Of a DNA stretch of 64,000 nt, positions 1-12,391 are shown piece by piece. A program made the position numbers and the translations under genes. Where the stretch lies: the NCBI RefSeq assembly GCF_910589235.1, contig NC_060955.1:14652837-14716836 (forward strand), in the 5' to 3' direction. Source of the DNA: Vespa crabro. Its lineage: Eukaryota > Arthropoda > Insecta > Hymenoptera > Vespidae. Under the pieces are notes generated by a model. That model worked only from the letters and a program-made list of their open reading frames with translations, was not told where the DNA came from and searched no databases. The number at the start of each line of letters is the position of its first letter. Position 1 is the stretch's first letter.

Positions 1-2
1 CC

Positions 3-1018
3 AACGGATGTGATCCAGGCGTGCGTTCTCCTCGTGGGGAAACAGCATTACACAGAGTTATACTCAACGGAGGGCCAGGAAATGTTCTAAATTTCGTGGG
101 AGAACTTCTAAAATATGGTTGCCCTGCCGGAGTTAAAGAAGCCGGGGGTGGATTGACAGCGTTGCATGTTTTAACACGACAGCTGGCCCATGCGCAAAAT
201 TCGAAGAGCCTTAATCATGATTACGAAGCGGCGTTGAAAACATTGGATTTGCTGGCAAAGGCAGGACCTGTCAATGCCAAAGATCATCAAGGTCGGAGTG
301 CGTTACATATTTTGGCGTCCTCCACAGTATTCGGTAGGGAAAACTATTAGTAATGCTTGTATTCAACATTTCTTTCTATTTTCTATAAAATTCTTACGAT
401 TATTTATATTTATAAATCATATTAATAAATAAGTATAAGATTCTTCTTTTCACAGATAATAACCATAGAACGGAAATAGAATCATTAATAGAGACTCTAC
501 TGGCGGCAGGAGCGAATCCTGGTTTAAAAAACGATCGCGGAGAGAGTCCATTGCACGAATGCCTTGAGTGTGGTGCCTTGAACACTGCACTTTTGTTGAT
601 ACCTCACACATCACCTGGTATAATGTCGCGTTACGGTGAAACACCGTTGCATATTGCCTCGAGAAAGAACTACGTCGATATGGTAGCAAAACTACTAGAA
701 CATGGCGAGGATCCTAGCGTGCAAGATGTCGGTGGCAATACACCCCTACATCTTGCTTCTGCAAGAGGCTTCCATCGAACGGTTTCTCTTTTAGTTACAT
801 CGCCTCTTGCTCAATTGGAAAAGACAAATTTGGATGGTTTAACAGCCCTGCAAGTTGCTGCCGAAAGTGGCTTTGTTAACGCTGTAAGACTTCTTTTGAA
901 GGCTGGAGCTGATCCAAGTCAAACGATACATTATTGTACAACGACTCTACATCGTCATCCAGATATCTCGATTTTGATAGATCATGAATTGACGAGACGT
1001 CGTCAACTTGCTGCTTGA
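3..1018 (+). CDS. Ankyrin-repeat protein, 3' part (5' end outside window)
   Basis: Two exons are visible: 3-333 (donor GTAGGG) and 456-1018 (acceptor CACAG), joined in phase 1, ending in TGA at 1016-1018. The open frame runs to the left edge with no start, so this is the C-terminal part of a larger protein; about 297 residues are seen. Seven ankyrin-type repeats follow each other, recognisable by the G-x-TALH / TPLH / SPLH helix starts and the LL-x-x-GA-x-P turns (for example GETPLHIAS, GNTPLHLAS, LLLKAGADPS). Ankyrin repeats are protein-binding scaffolds; no other domain, catalytic motif or membrane segment is present in the visible part, and the protein stops about 30 residues after the last repeat. 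I cannot assign it to a named ankyrin family. A possible polyadenylation signal (AATAAA) lies near 1339. Confidence 0.85.
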
Positions 1019-4000
1019 TTATCCATATGATTGATGATAAATCATCAAGATTTTTCTATTCGACTTTCTTTCTAGAATGCGCATGATTGTTTAATAATCG
1101 GTGTCATCATTTGTTATTGAATGTTCTATTAGGAATCTATTGATGCTCTATTTACTTGATATTGTGATGTTAAGAAGACGTGCGATTAAATAATGATAAA
1201 AAGAACAATAGATATTCGAAGATTGTGTGATATTGAATTAGAATTATATCATTCGATTTGTTACGTATGTTATATATATGTACACACACACAGTACGCCC
1301 GCGCGCGCGAGCACACTCATAGCATACATTAATTGAAAATAAAGTCTGTTACATCGACATGTAGAATGTTATTTCAAATCTTAATGTCAATACCGTAATG
1401 TTGTAAACTGATACGTAAACCACCAGTAATACAACGTATGTTCTTAAAATAACATGAAATATTTCTCGGTAATATACGTGTATAAGAATTTCATAATGAC
1501 ATTAAAATACTCGATAATAAGATTTAATCAATCAGTTGAATACAAAGAAGATCATACATTATATATAAAATAAATTTAGCTTTGATATTTTGCAATATGA
1601 TTACATTGTATTCTTTTTTATATTAAACAACAAAGGAAAATGTAAATTTCTGTTAATAAGTAAAATTAATCTTTATCAAAATTCTCACAGTCTTTAAATT
1701 TGATCGCTGCATATGTTACATTCTTGCTCAATTTAATCTTGCATCATACTTATTTACAATCTCATAAATTATCATTTTTTAACCATATTCACATTTTTCA
1801 CATGTTGTAAAGCAATATGTAAGAATTGTAGCAGTCGTGATTATAAGATTGATTGCGATCGACTGGTCAATTGCGTAATGATTTATAGTCGATCGCTATT
1901 AATTATCAATTCTTTTCTATCCATATATTCTATTGCGCTAGCATGTCAAGTAATTGTGCAAAAAAATGTAATATTTTTTAATATTGATATTTATTTAAAA
2001 ATAAACCGCGATTAGATTTGCATTTAAAAAAGCACATATCTAAGAAAAAATAATAGGCCACTACTTAATTATAGCTCATAAATGTTTTCGACATTTCTCC
2101 TGAAATTATTATAAAATTTAATTTTATAAATATCTTCAAGATTTTACATAAACGTAATACATAAATATTGAAATATTTAATCAAATATTGTAAAAATACA
2201 AATATGTTAGCAATTCCGGAAATAAAGGAAATTAAAGCTGATTATGAAATATGATGTAATACTGTTACATATTTATAATTATATGTATAGTTTTATGTAT
2301 GTTCTACAAACTATTTGTATATATTAAAGTAAATTCAATATACATATATCGCGCGATTATGTATGCATCTATGTATGTATGTACATTGTTGTAATTTCTA
2401 TAAATTGAGCATCATTTTTGAATTTATTTTTTCACAAGAAAAAATAAAAGACTTTCATAATTGATATTTAGGACTGTTTGAAAATCTATACTAATTTAGA
2501 ATTCATGATGCAATGAAATCTATTTTGGCACAATAAAAATATTTACGACTATTTGTACATTTATAATAAATATCATCATTATAACAACGCCGCGTAAAAT
2601 TAATTCTTTAATCACAATATTTTCATTGTTACAGATAAATAATTATTTTCTTATATTAAAAAAATACTACATGTACTAAAATACAAATCATTAACATCAT
2701 TAATGTTGGTTGTAAATGGCATAATAAATAGTGCAATGAAATGTATAAATCTTTTTAATTATAGTTTTTACATTAACATTCAACTGATGTTAATATATGA
2801 AATACTATTATTGAATAATAACAAATTATATCATTTGAATCATGCATTTGGATAAAAATACTAATGAAATGTTAAAATCATTTATATAAAATGAGATATA
2901 TTTTAATTGAAAAATTTTCAGAATGTGAAAAATTTAAAGTCATTAATATTTGTTTTCATACAATTTTACACAATTATGATAATTAGATTTGTATGCCATT
3001 GACAAAAGTAATTTGATCTAATGATAAAAATACATAAAATTTTTGTCATTAGATAAAAGTATAAACAGCTAGTAATATCTAAATTCTTTGGTTTATAATA
3101 TGTGGATAATTATATTATCCACAGTTAATATTATGAATATAATTTCTAAATGGACAGAGTAGAAAGCCCAATATTCATTTGCATGCATATGTGCATGTGT
3201 GTATACATGACTTCAATCATACAGTTAATTTTTTTTGCATACTTGAAAGCAGCGAAATTTTTACAATATATATTTCTAATTTCTGTAATGTATTGATATT
3301 TGCATAAAACAAATAATTAGTTATGATAATTACTTTATATTTATGAAAAATCAATAAATATTTCAATTTCTAAATTGATATATTTCTGTCTCCGTTTCAT
3401 TATTTCTCTCCCTTTTTGTATATAAATACACATGCATTATACAAGGCAATTTGCTTTATGAAAATTTTTAACATTCTACGTAGATCTAATGATCTTGTTG
3501 TTATGTATAGTATTTAGATTTAAATATAAAATTCCCAGCATACCTGCTTATAAAACAAAGCAGAAATGCATAGTATTTAATTAGAAAAGCTGCTTAAAAT
3601 TATAAGATGCAGCAGTTGATGATCGTTTGATACTTTATAGATTATGCCTAAATATTAAACGATCGTCAACTATGCTTTGTTGTTTCGACAGATTTGAATA
3701 GTACATTTTACAATTCAAAGATATACTGTTAATCGCAAGTATATCTTCTTGTTATGATTTAAATACATGTACACATGCGCGTGCGTGTGTTCATGTAATG
3801 ATTATACGATAATATAAAATATAATATATTATATTAACAGATTCACTACCACTATTTGATATCTAAACATTACAAAGAATTAATATAGTTCATAAACTGA
3901 CAATAACATTGATAATGATTTTAAAAGAAATTTTTATCTGTAAAATATTGAAGGTAATGACATCTAAACGAATAAATTGTGATTTGAATAGAAATTAATA

Positions 4001-6632
4001 TAATATATAATATATTATGGCAGTGAATGTGTTAATATCAAGTATTAATGTATTATACATAATATTCTTAATATTATGAAATAGCTGCTAATATATTCAA
4101 CATAATATTTATAACAAGCAGCACTTGTAATAAAAGTATAAAACAAATTAATATTAACTAATTCAATGAATGTTTAATTTAAATATTAACTTATTTAATA
4201 TTAACTTATATATATATATATATATGAATCTACTGATCTTACTTATAATAACTAAAAAACTGTTTGTATATAGATATATAGTTTATATATACATACTTTT
4301 GGAAGGTACATATTCGTAAACCTTTTTACATACAGCATAGAAAAGATTATAGTTAACAATCAAAATATATTACGTATTGTAAAAAATTATAATGAATTAA
4401 AATTATAAACAGATATTCCTGTTTATATAATGTAAAATGAAATGTAGTGCATAAACATAATTTATGTTCCTAATATCAATGTATATGATTTAATAAAATT
4501 AATCTATATGATTAAGAAAAAATAATAAATATAAAAAGAAAAATTTTAATTAGAGAAATAATTGCAAATTTGAAATAGTACAAAAAGTACAATTCTTCTG
4601 ACTGTTACCACTTAATTAAAAGGAATTCTTAAGGAAAAATTATTTAATTTAAGAAATCTGAACTTCTAAGAATAAATTCGTTGCATCTAATTATCAAACT
4701 ATATAATTTGAAAACTCCTAGTCCACTTCTTATTGATATTTATTACTTGTAGGCATGCCTTAGGCCATTTTAATTAGATCATTTTAATTACTAAAAAAAA
4801 ATTATATCTTATTATTAACCTTGTGCACTTTATATATGCTTCCCTCTTCCAGGCGCAGGTAATGTTTGATAGTTTAATTAAAGTGAATTCTGTGTGATAC
4901 AGGATAATATTTAATAATAAAGTTACCTATAGCTTTTTCAATATATTTATCTCGTTGTAAAAGATCTAGTTACATAAAAATAAGTCGAAGCTAGTGATCG
5001 ACTGCTGCGCAGGGAACCTATAGCGCAGAAAGTAGTGCTCTCTCATAGTAATATAATTAATTTTAAAAATATTCAACTTCTGTTATTTTAAACATATTGA
5101 CTTTTTGTTACTACACATTTGGAGCTATTGGAAGAAAAAGTCACTTAAATTGCATCTTATTCTTATATTTTTTTACATATGCATGATATTTAGATGAAGA
5201 TTAAGAATATATTCTGGAAAAAGTACATATAAAATAACTAAAAATTATAACATAAATATTAATTAACAATATCATATATAAATAAATATTTCTTTGCAAT
5301 GGCATACTATTTTAGCATACATATATAAATATTTAAAAAATCAAGAAAAGAGAAGCCTGTCTTGATAAGCTAGAAATGTTTTGCTGTACTCTATCTACAA
5401 CATATATGTATATATAATAGTGTTATAAAATAGTCATTATTATTTTGTGCCACAACAAATCTTATTTGGATATAAATTATGTAAAATCCTCACTTACATT
5501 GCTATCTTAACTGCCTCAAAATTTATCACACTCACACATACATGTGCTATATAGTTTATATTCTATATACTTTTATCACATTTGAATATCACTTTTATAA
5601 ATAATTTCTGATAAATGTTAAAATGAACTTTAAATATTGCATGAATTATAATCATTTTCTACTGAAATATACTTGTATACATATAGTTTTAAATGTCAAA
5701 TGACTGTCTTAGTAAAAGTAACATTATTATATTCCTTTCTGATTTTTTATAGATTTTTGAAATAAAGATAAATTTAGAGGAAGCAAAGATTATCTTTTAT
5801 GATAAGAATGTTATAAATATGATAAGAATTTATGATAATTTATTAAATTTATGATAAAAATGTTATAAAGAATGTTATAAAGAAAGACTAGCAGTTATAT
5901 ATTAATTAAGTTTCAAATATTAAAAAAGTAACATTAACAAGAATTCTGCTAGTGTGTACCAAATTACAAAAAATTCAGAGTTAACAATGTACGAACTTGA
6001 TCTAAATCAATAAGTTTGTTAAATAATCACTGAATTAGTTCTATATTATCATTTAGTTCATACTTTAATATCAGCCTCATTATTTTTGGAAATATATACA
6101 AAAAATCAAGATGCTTTATCTTCCAATAGCTCTACATTAATCATATTAAAATATCTAATGTAAAAAATCGTTTTATGTGTAATATTCTATAAACTTATTT
6201 AATTATTGTATAAAATTCTTTCCTGGAGATTTCCTTTCTCTAAAAATACATTAGAGAGAAAACTACATCTTTTAAATGCTGTAATTAATAAAATGAATTA
6301 TTGTATATTTATGAATCAGATATTGGAAACTAAACTGATACATGTATGCTGCACATGTCCACATTCGAAACTATCCAAATAACTTGTATATTTATATATA
6401 AAAAAAATATGAATGAAATAATATTATATTATAAAAAGCCTGAATTTAGAAAAATTTTACTAAATAATATATATAAAAGTGCCTCTTAATCAATATTTTA
6501 AAACATTGTAAAAAGTAAGAAAAAAACTAACAAATTATTATTTTATGAAAGATTAAAAATTTTATACATATGCATAATAACAATATAAGTGTATGAATAA
6601 TCTGATGTGAGTATAATAAAATAATAAATGTA
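1019..6632. other. Gene-free AT-rich interval between convergent genes
   Basis: No open frame with recognisable coding character on either strand. It must hold the 3' UTR of the ankyrin gene (left) and of the FRS2-like gene (right). It contains short CA and TA runs (about 1282-1292 and 4206-4226), a long near-perfect RNA-type hairpin at 3608-3680, listed separately, and low-complexity ATAAA/TTATAA stretches such as 5800-5885. Confidence 0.7.
3608..3680 (+). ncRNA. Candidate miRNA-precursor-like hairpin
   Basis: Arm 3614-3632 pairs with arm 3653-3671 over 19 consecutive positions, with two G-U wobbles when read as + strand RNA, and a 20-nt loop. The stem continues outward through a small bulge (3611-3613 with 3674-3676). 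Size and shape match an animal pre-miRNA. The two wobble pairs become A-C mismatches on the other strand, so the + strand would be the transcribed one. I do not recognise the arm sequences as a known miRNA family, so the identification rests on fold geometry alone. Confidence 0.35.
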
Positions 6633-8234
6633 TTACTCACTAATGGATGAACTAAGTCTGCAAGAAGCAGACAAGTCATTTATTGTGGAATTATGACGTG
6701 TCTTTCGCGAACCTTCATTATCATTTACAAGATTAGGATTAACAGAATGACAGAGAGCAGCTGTTTTATTAAAATCTATTGTAGCATATCCTTTCTGTAT
6801 CTTATTGGGTGACTCTGGGGGAGATGGTGTCAAATGTACTGCACCATCCAATGATGGATTCATTGATTCATCTTTCTTATCCAAATCCAAAACAGCATAA
6901 TTAACTTCCCTAATTGCAATACCTGTAGGTGTCGACGGAGGTAAAGGTGATTTATCAGATATAGAAATTCCTGAAAATCTTTTTTTTAAACTTTCAATTT
7001 CAGCTGATTCTAAATTAGCATAACAGTGCCTTGATCCATCTTCTGAATTAGATTGTAAAACTGGCAATGGTAGTGGATGTACCCTAACAGCAACGGAATC
7101 AGCTTGATCATTACCAGGACTTATATTCATGTATGCATGTTCAGAAACATTTGTTTCATTAATTTCTTCTATACATGTAGTTGCATCCAAAATATTATGA
7201 TTTGGTGAAAGTGGACTAACTTCATTATTAATACCCACATTCATGTAGGATACTGTTGAAGATAATAATGGCCTATTGTTACATGACATTTCTTGATTTT
7301 TAGTTATGGATGTCATTTCCCATCCACTTGTACCACTGCTAGAAATGATATTATTTAATATACAAGATCTATAGTGTAATATAAAACATATAAAGTCATG
7401 GGGAAAGTATAAGATTTTTGTGCAGTATATAAAAAGATATACCTTTGTGCCATTCTCCTAAGACTTTTATTATTATTGTGTTCCATTTCCAATGGAATAG
7501 ATAATAATATTTCTTCGTTGATATAAAGTGAGGATGAATGTGAGTGAGAAATTGTAGATGGTGGTGGTGGTGGTGGTGGTTGTGGAGGTGGTAAAATAGG
7601 AGGAGGGGATGGAGTGCTTATAGTTCCTTGAGGTGACATAGGACCATTACTACTTCCAACGCTACTTAGTCTTCCTATTCCATTTTGTTCATTATGAACA
7701 AATCTAGTACCCATGCGGTTGTTAAATCTAGTAGGCATTGGATCTAAATAATTAGGTTCAAATGGTATTGTCACTCTTGTTACAGATGGAACTGTTTGAG
7801 CAGCGACTGGAAGCTCTCTTGATATTGTGTCGTCTATACTATTATTACATACCTATTATCAAAAATATAAATGTGATAAAAATATATAATTTGATATACA
7901 TTAAAAGTAAACAAAAAATACATACTTGGATATTTGTTTGAACAAGATTAAATAAATACGCTGCTCGATGGCATTTAAAGGCATAAATACCAGGCCCGGT
8001 AGAACATCTTCTACCAGACTCAAAGCTAAAGATTTCTGCATCATGACCGTATCGTCTTAAACATCGTAATGGCCATTTTATAGGCTGTTTGCCACGTTGA
8101 TATAAAATTATATCTGTATCTGTAATTTCTAAACGTCCTGGAGTAACTAAATTACCTGAATCATCAACATTTATCACTTGAAAAATATTTGGATGTAGAT
8201 CATTGATATCTGCACGACTATTGATACACCCCAT
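6633..8234 (-). CDS. FRS2: FGF receptor substrate 2-like adaptor (FRS2)
   Basis: Three coding exons: 8234-7926, 7852-7443 and 7338-6633, all GT-AG, giving 474 residues. The start MGC carries the N-myristoylation glycine at position 2. Residues about 10-115 form an IRS-type PTB domain (GRRCSTGPGIYAFKC is a close family match), which in vertebrates binds activated FGF or Trk receptors. A proline run (SH3-ligand-like) lies near residue 150. Tyrosine motifs of the YxNx GRB2-SH2 class (YMNV, YMNI, YANL) follow, and then YAVLDLD and YATIDF. The tail SRKTRHNST matches the vertebrate FRS2 C-terminus, which supports the stop chosen at 6635-6633. Role by family knowledge: membrane-anchored docking protein passing receptor tyrosine kinase signals to Ras/MAPK. 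Start codons of this gene and LIAS face each other 685 bp apart. Confidence 0.9.
7338..7342 (-). other. NAGNAG tandem acceptor of FRS2 exon 3
   Basis: On the minus strand the acceptor reads TAG followed at once by CAG. Either AG keeps the frame (serine is rebuilt both ways); using the second removes one codon. I modelled the upstream AG. Confidence 0.55.
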
Positions 8235-8919
8235 CCTTCTTTATCCTAAAAATCATTAAACATGATTTTTATGTATTGTTAAAAAATTTATTATAATCTC
8301 TATCTTTATATTTTGTAACTTTATAAATCATTTATATTATCATATAAATAAATTATTTACAATAATTTATTATTTTCTTAACGTTACTAATTAAAATTAA
8401 ATAACAATAAATTTTTAAATAATGGATTTAACTAGAGATGAATTATACCTAAAGATTTGATGAATGATCAAAGCCCATTATTTTCTATTACGTCAAACCG
8501 ATGAAATAAATGAAATTGAACCATGTTGAAACACTCACCGAATACAACATATCCAAATATTAAATTTTCCACGATCAAGACAGTACACTCTAACACAAAC
8601 AACACATCCTTGTATAACAACTATAAACATCACTGTATACCATTTTTATTGGCTTGAAGTTGCTGTTCCTTCAAAAAATAAACTATTGGAAGGCATGAAG
8701 TTATATGAATCTATATCGATTTCAAAATCGACAGAGAAAGGTCGTAGTCATATTTAGGTATGATATAGTACGAGTGTGACCAATCAAATTGCGTATTTAT
8801 TATTTATACGTCCATCGAGTACCAACAAATATATAATTTTAAGAAAATGGTAAAAGTAAACTAATTTATTTTTGCGTATTTTCCAATAAACAACTAATTG
8901 ACTTAATTAAATTTAGAGC
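8235..8919. promoter_or_regulatory. Head-to-head interval FRS2 / LIAS
   Basis: 685 bp between two divergent start codons, holding both 5' UTRs and presumably both promoters. No separate gene is seen. No clear TATA box could be chosen in such AT-rich sequence. Confidence 0.45.
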
Positions 8920-10461
8920 ATGTTGCGAATAACTTATGCAACAAATTTAAAATCATTCGGTCTCTTTCATTTTCATACAATAGTAAGTTCTATCGTTATT
9001 TTATATCTATTTATACTTATAACAAAATATATATTAGAATATTATTACATATTATGTATATGTAAAAAATCTTATTAATATTAATTAATTGCAATAGAGT
9101 GTACGATGTACTGAGAAAATTCATAAAACATTCTCTGAAAGACTTGAAGATGGCCCACAGTTTGAGGATTTCATCAGCAACAATTATACGGAATATAAAG
9201 GAAAATTAAAATTGGAAAAAGGAGAGAGCAGATTGAAATTACCTCCGTGGCTTAAAACTGAAATACCTATGGGTAAAAATTACAATAAAATAAAATCTCA
9301 ATTAAGACAATTACGTTTAAGTACAGTTTGCGAAGAAGCTCGTTGTCCCAATATTGGAGAATGTTGGGGTGGAGGAAGCCATGGTACTGCAACTGCTACT
9401 ATTATGGTAACTAACTTTATTAAGTAAAATAGTTCTATATAATTGAATATGCTGCAAAAATAAAATATTATTTAGTTAATGGGAGATACTTGTACTCGTG
9501 GCTGTCGATTTTGTTCCGTTAAAACGTCTCGTACCCCAGCACCATTAAATCCTGAAGAACCAGTTAATACAGCAACTGCAATAATAGATTGGGATTTAGA
9601 TTATGTTGTTCTTACATCTGTTGATAGAGATGGTTAGTTACAAAGCTTTAATATATTTTGATTTTGTAATAATATAAAAAAATATAATCTTGTGTTGAAT
9701 TGTTATTAGACTTAAGCGATGGCGGAGCAAAACATATAGCAATGACAGTAAAAGAAATTAAATGCAGGTATTCTATTTGGAATTTGTAAATACTTCTTTA
9801 TCATAAAACATTAATTTATTTACTTTTATTTGTTATAGAAGTGATATTTTTGTTGAATGTTTAGTACCAGATTTTAAAGGAAATAGAAATAGTATCGCAA
9901 CTATTGTTGCTTCCAATCTTGATGTATTTGCTCATAATATTGAAACTGTGGAGAGATTAACACCATTTGTGAGAGATAGACGAGCTAATTATAAGTACAT
10001 ATTTTTATAATTTAAAAAAAATACTCATATATATTAAACATATTCACATTTATAATTTACATGTTATATTTCATACTTTTGTCTTAAACAGTCAATCCTT
10101 GGATGTCTTAAGAATAGCTAAAGAATGTAATGAAAATTTAATTACAAAATCATCAATCATGCTTGGGTTGGGCGAAACTGACAATGAAGTAGAAAAAGCA
10201 ATGAAAGATTTAAGAAATGCTGGAGTAGATGCTTTAACATTAGGGCAATACATGCAGCCTACAAAAAAACATTTAAAAGTAATAGAATACGTTACTCCTA
10301 GTAAATTTAAATTATGGGAAAATGTGGGAAAACAATTAGGGTTTCTTTACACTGCAAGTGGTCCATTAGTACGATCTTCCTACAAAGCTGGCGAATTCTT
10401 TTTAACAAATATTCTAAAAGATCGTCATCATCAAGAAGCCAAAACACCTTCTAAACTATAA
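8920..10461 (+). CDS. LIAS: Lipoyl synthase, mitochondrial
   Basis: Six exons: 8920-8982, 9098-9406, 9476-9632, 9710-9767, 9839-9994 and 10092-10461, giving 370 residues (human about 372). The radical SAM enzyme inserts two sulfurs into octanoyl groups on mitochondrial E2 and GcvH proteins to make lipoyl cofactor. Both iron-sulfur cluster motifs are complete: the auxiliary CEEARCPNIGEC (C-x4-C-x5-C) and the radical SAM CTRGCRFC (C-x3-C-x2-C). The GLGETD segment and the C-terminal RSSYKAGE are also present. The first exon begins with MLRITYATNLK, rich in basic and hydroxylated residues, as expected for a mitochondrial presequence. All junction phases agree (0,0,1,2,2). The 3' end lies 242 bp from the convergent proteasome gene. 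Confidence 0.96.
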
Positions 10462-10703
10462 ATATTAAATAATACACCAGTATAATATGTAGTAGAAATA
10501 AATGTATACTGTTATATATAAAAATTATACAAATTTGTAATTAAAGATGTTTGTTATATAACCAATCATCTAGAGATTTTATATATGCAGATGATAAATG
10601 ATAAGTATTTTACTCTTATGTTCAATATTTAAAGAACAAAACTTGAAAATAAAGTGACCATATTTTTTATACAAGTGTTATGACATTTTTATTATATTTT
10701 AAT

Positions 10704-10940
10704 TTAATCTGTTTCCATTGCAATGGCAGCTTGTGAATCGCGTGGACCCTTATCAGCGGGTGGATCCTGAGGTGGTCTACCGTCATCATCAACATTCGGT
10801 TTAATAGGTCTTCCTCTTTTATCATCTCCTTCAATTTGGCTTAAATAATCAGACGTTGCTGACTCATCTAAGATTATAAAATCAACGCCTTTACCCACAA
10901 TTGCTATAGAAACATTCTGCAACAACAAAATATTTATACA

Positions 10941-10994
<54 letters not shown>

Positions 10995-12391
10995 CGTGAT
11001 CCAATGTTTATTAAAATATCTGTTAATAATATTTTATATTTACTTCATTAGATTCATACCTTAACAGATAAATCTACTTCATTCGGCAGCGTATCACGTA
11101 ATGCTCTAAGACCATGCTTCACAAGTTCATCAAGATCACATGTCAAAAATTCATTAAGATGTTTTTCTAAGTACGTTCGTGCACTCTGAGAACGAGCCCC
11201 AATAGCCATTGCTTTACAATCAAAGTAATTTGCGGATGGACAAGTCTGGTATATATGAGGACCCTGATCCTTTAATATTGATAAGTAAAATGAAATTTAT
11301 TAAATATTCCATTGGTCATTTTATATAAAAAATATATAAAATCTTAATCTTAGTAATATTACCAAATTTATTATACTAAGTATTAGGTATATTATTAGGT
11401 ATGTAATACTTACATCATAACCAGCTACTAATAATCCTACTCCATATGGACGTCTATCATATCTCTGTGTACAAGTCTGCATCTTGTTTCCTAATGTTGC
11501 TATTAAGCGACTGATAGGAAGTACATCATCGTGAGAATATTTATAATTTAAACATTCAATTCTCATATATCGACTAAAATATAATAGAAATAAAAAAAAA
11601 TATAATACTGCACATTATCAATTTTTTAATTTTTTAATCATTGATAAAAAAATGTTTAAAGGAATCACCTTAATATTCTAGCATCAGCAGTAAGACCAGA
11701 AATTGTAATTCCCATATGTTTATCTATGGGAATAATCTTTTTCTGATGAGCAGAAAGTTCAGAAGATGCCCTTTTAAGTGCAATAAGAATAGCATGTGTT
11801 TTATTTTTAAGACCAACAGTCGCTGATCCTAATTTTACAGCTTCCATTGCATATTCTACTTGATGTAAGCGGCCCTGTGGACTCCATACAGTGACATCGC
11901 TATCATACTGATTGCGGAACTGCAAAATAATGTATTATTAGTTGTTATTTTGGAAAAAATTTCCATAGTTTTCATTATTACTTTTAAAATTCTAAATAAG
12001 ATAACATTTATTTTGTAGTTAATGAAACAATATTTTTATAAAGAACAATGTAAAGTATAATAATACTTAGAAATTTCTTTATTTATATATATTTTATTTT
12101 ATTACGGTTTAATTCATTTCATAAATTATTAATGAGAAACGATATTGAAAATAATACATAAAAGAAATATTTATCTAAATGAAGAAAAAATAAAAGAACA
12201 ATAGAAATATTATTAATATTTAAGAATACAGGCATTAATAATAAATTTACATTCAAAAGATATTTTACATCATACATACGACTAAAAATCTAGATACATT
12301 ATACGTCAAATAATATTTTCATTAATAACTGAAATATTTGATAATATAATTTATATGAATTTACAATATAAGAAATATACATACATACCAT
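10704..12391 (-). CDS. PSMA1: Proteasome subunit alpha type-1
   Basis: Five coding exons: 12391-12389 (ATG only), 11919-11669, 11573-11414, 11269-11060 and 10916-10704, giving 278 residues. The N-terminus MFRNQYDSDVTVWSPQGRL followed by HQVEYAMEAVKLG is the alpha-subunit signature that forms the gate helix H0 of the 20S core; alpha subunits have no catalytic threonine. The following SATVGLK, GLTADARIL, GVGLLVAGYD and KAMAIGARSQSARTYLE blocks fit the alpha-1/alpha-6 family (Drosophila Prosalpha6). The C-terminal tail is charged and proline-rich, ending AMETD. The first coding exon holds only the initiator codon followed by GTATGT; without that splice the conserved MFRNQYD start is lost. A TA microsatellite (10943-10992) lies in the last intron. 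Confidence 0.95.
10943..10992. repeat. (TA)n microsatellite in PSMA1 intron
   Basis: About 50 bp of uninterrupted TA in the intron before the last PSMA1 exon. Confidence 0.95.

Noticed and set aside
4848..4862. Possible 6-nt micro-exon (CTTCCAG, GCGCAG, GTAATG)
   Set aside because: Splice-like words occur often; there is no neighbouring coding frame to join.
5122..6132. 12-bp perfect inverted repeat GAGCTATTGGAA about 1 kb apart
   Set aside because: Short, widely spaced, without terminal features of a mobile element; plausible by chance in AT-rich sequence.
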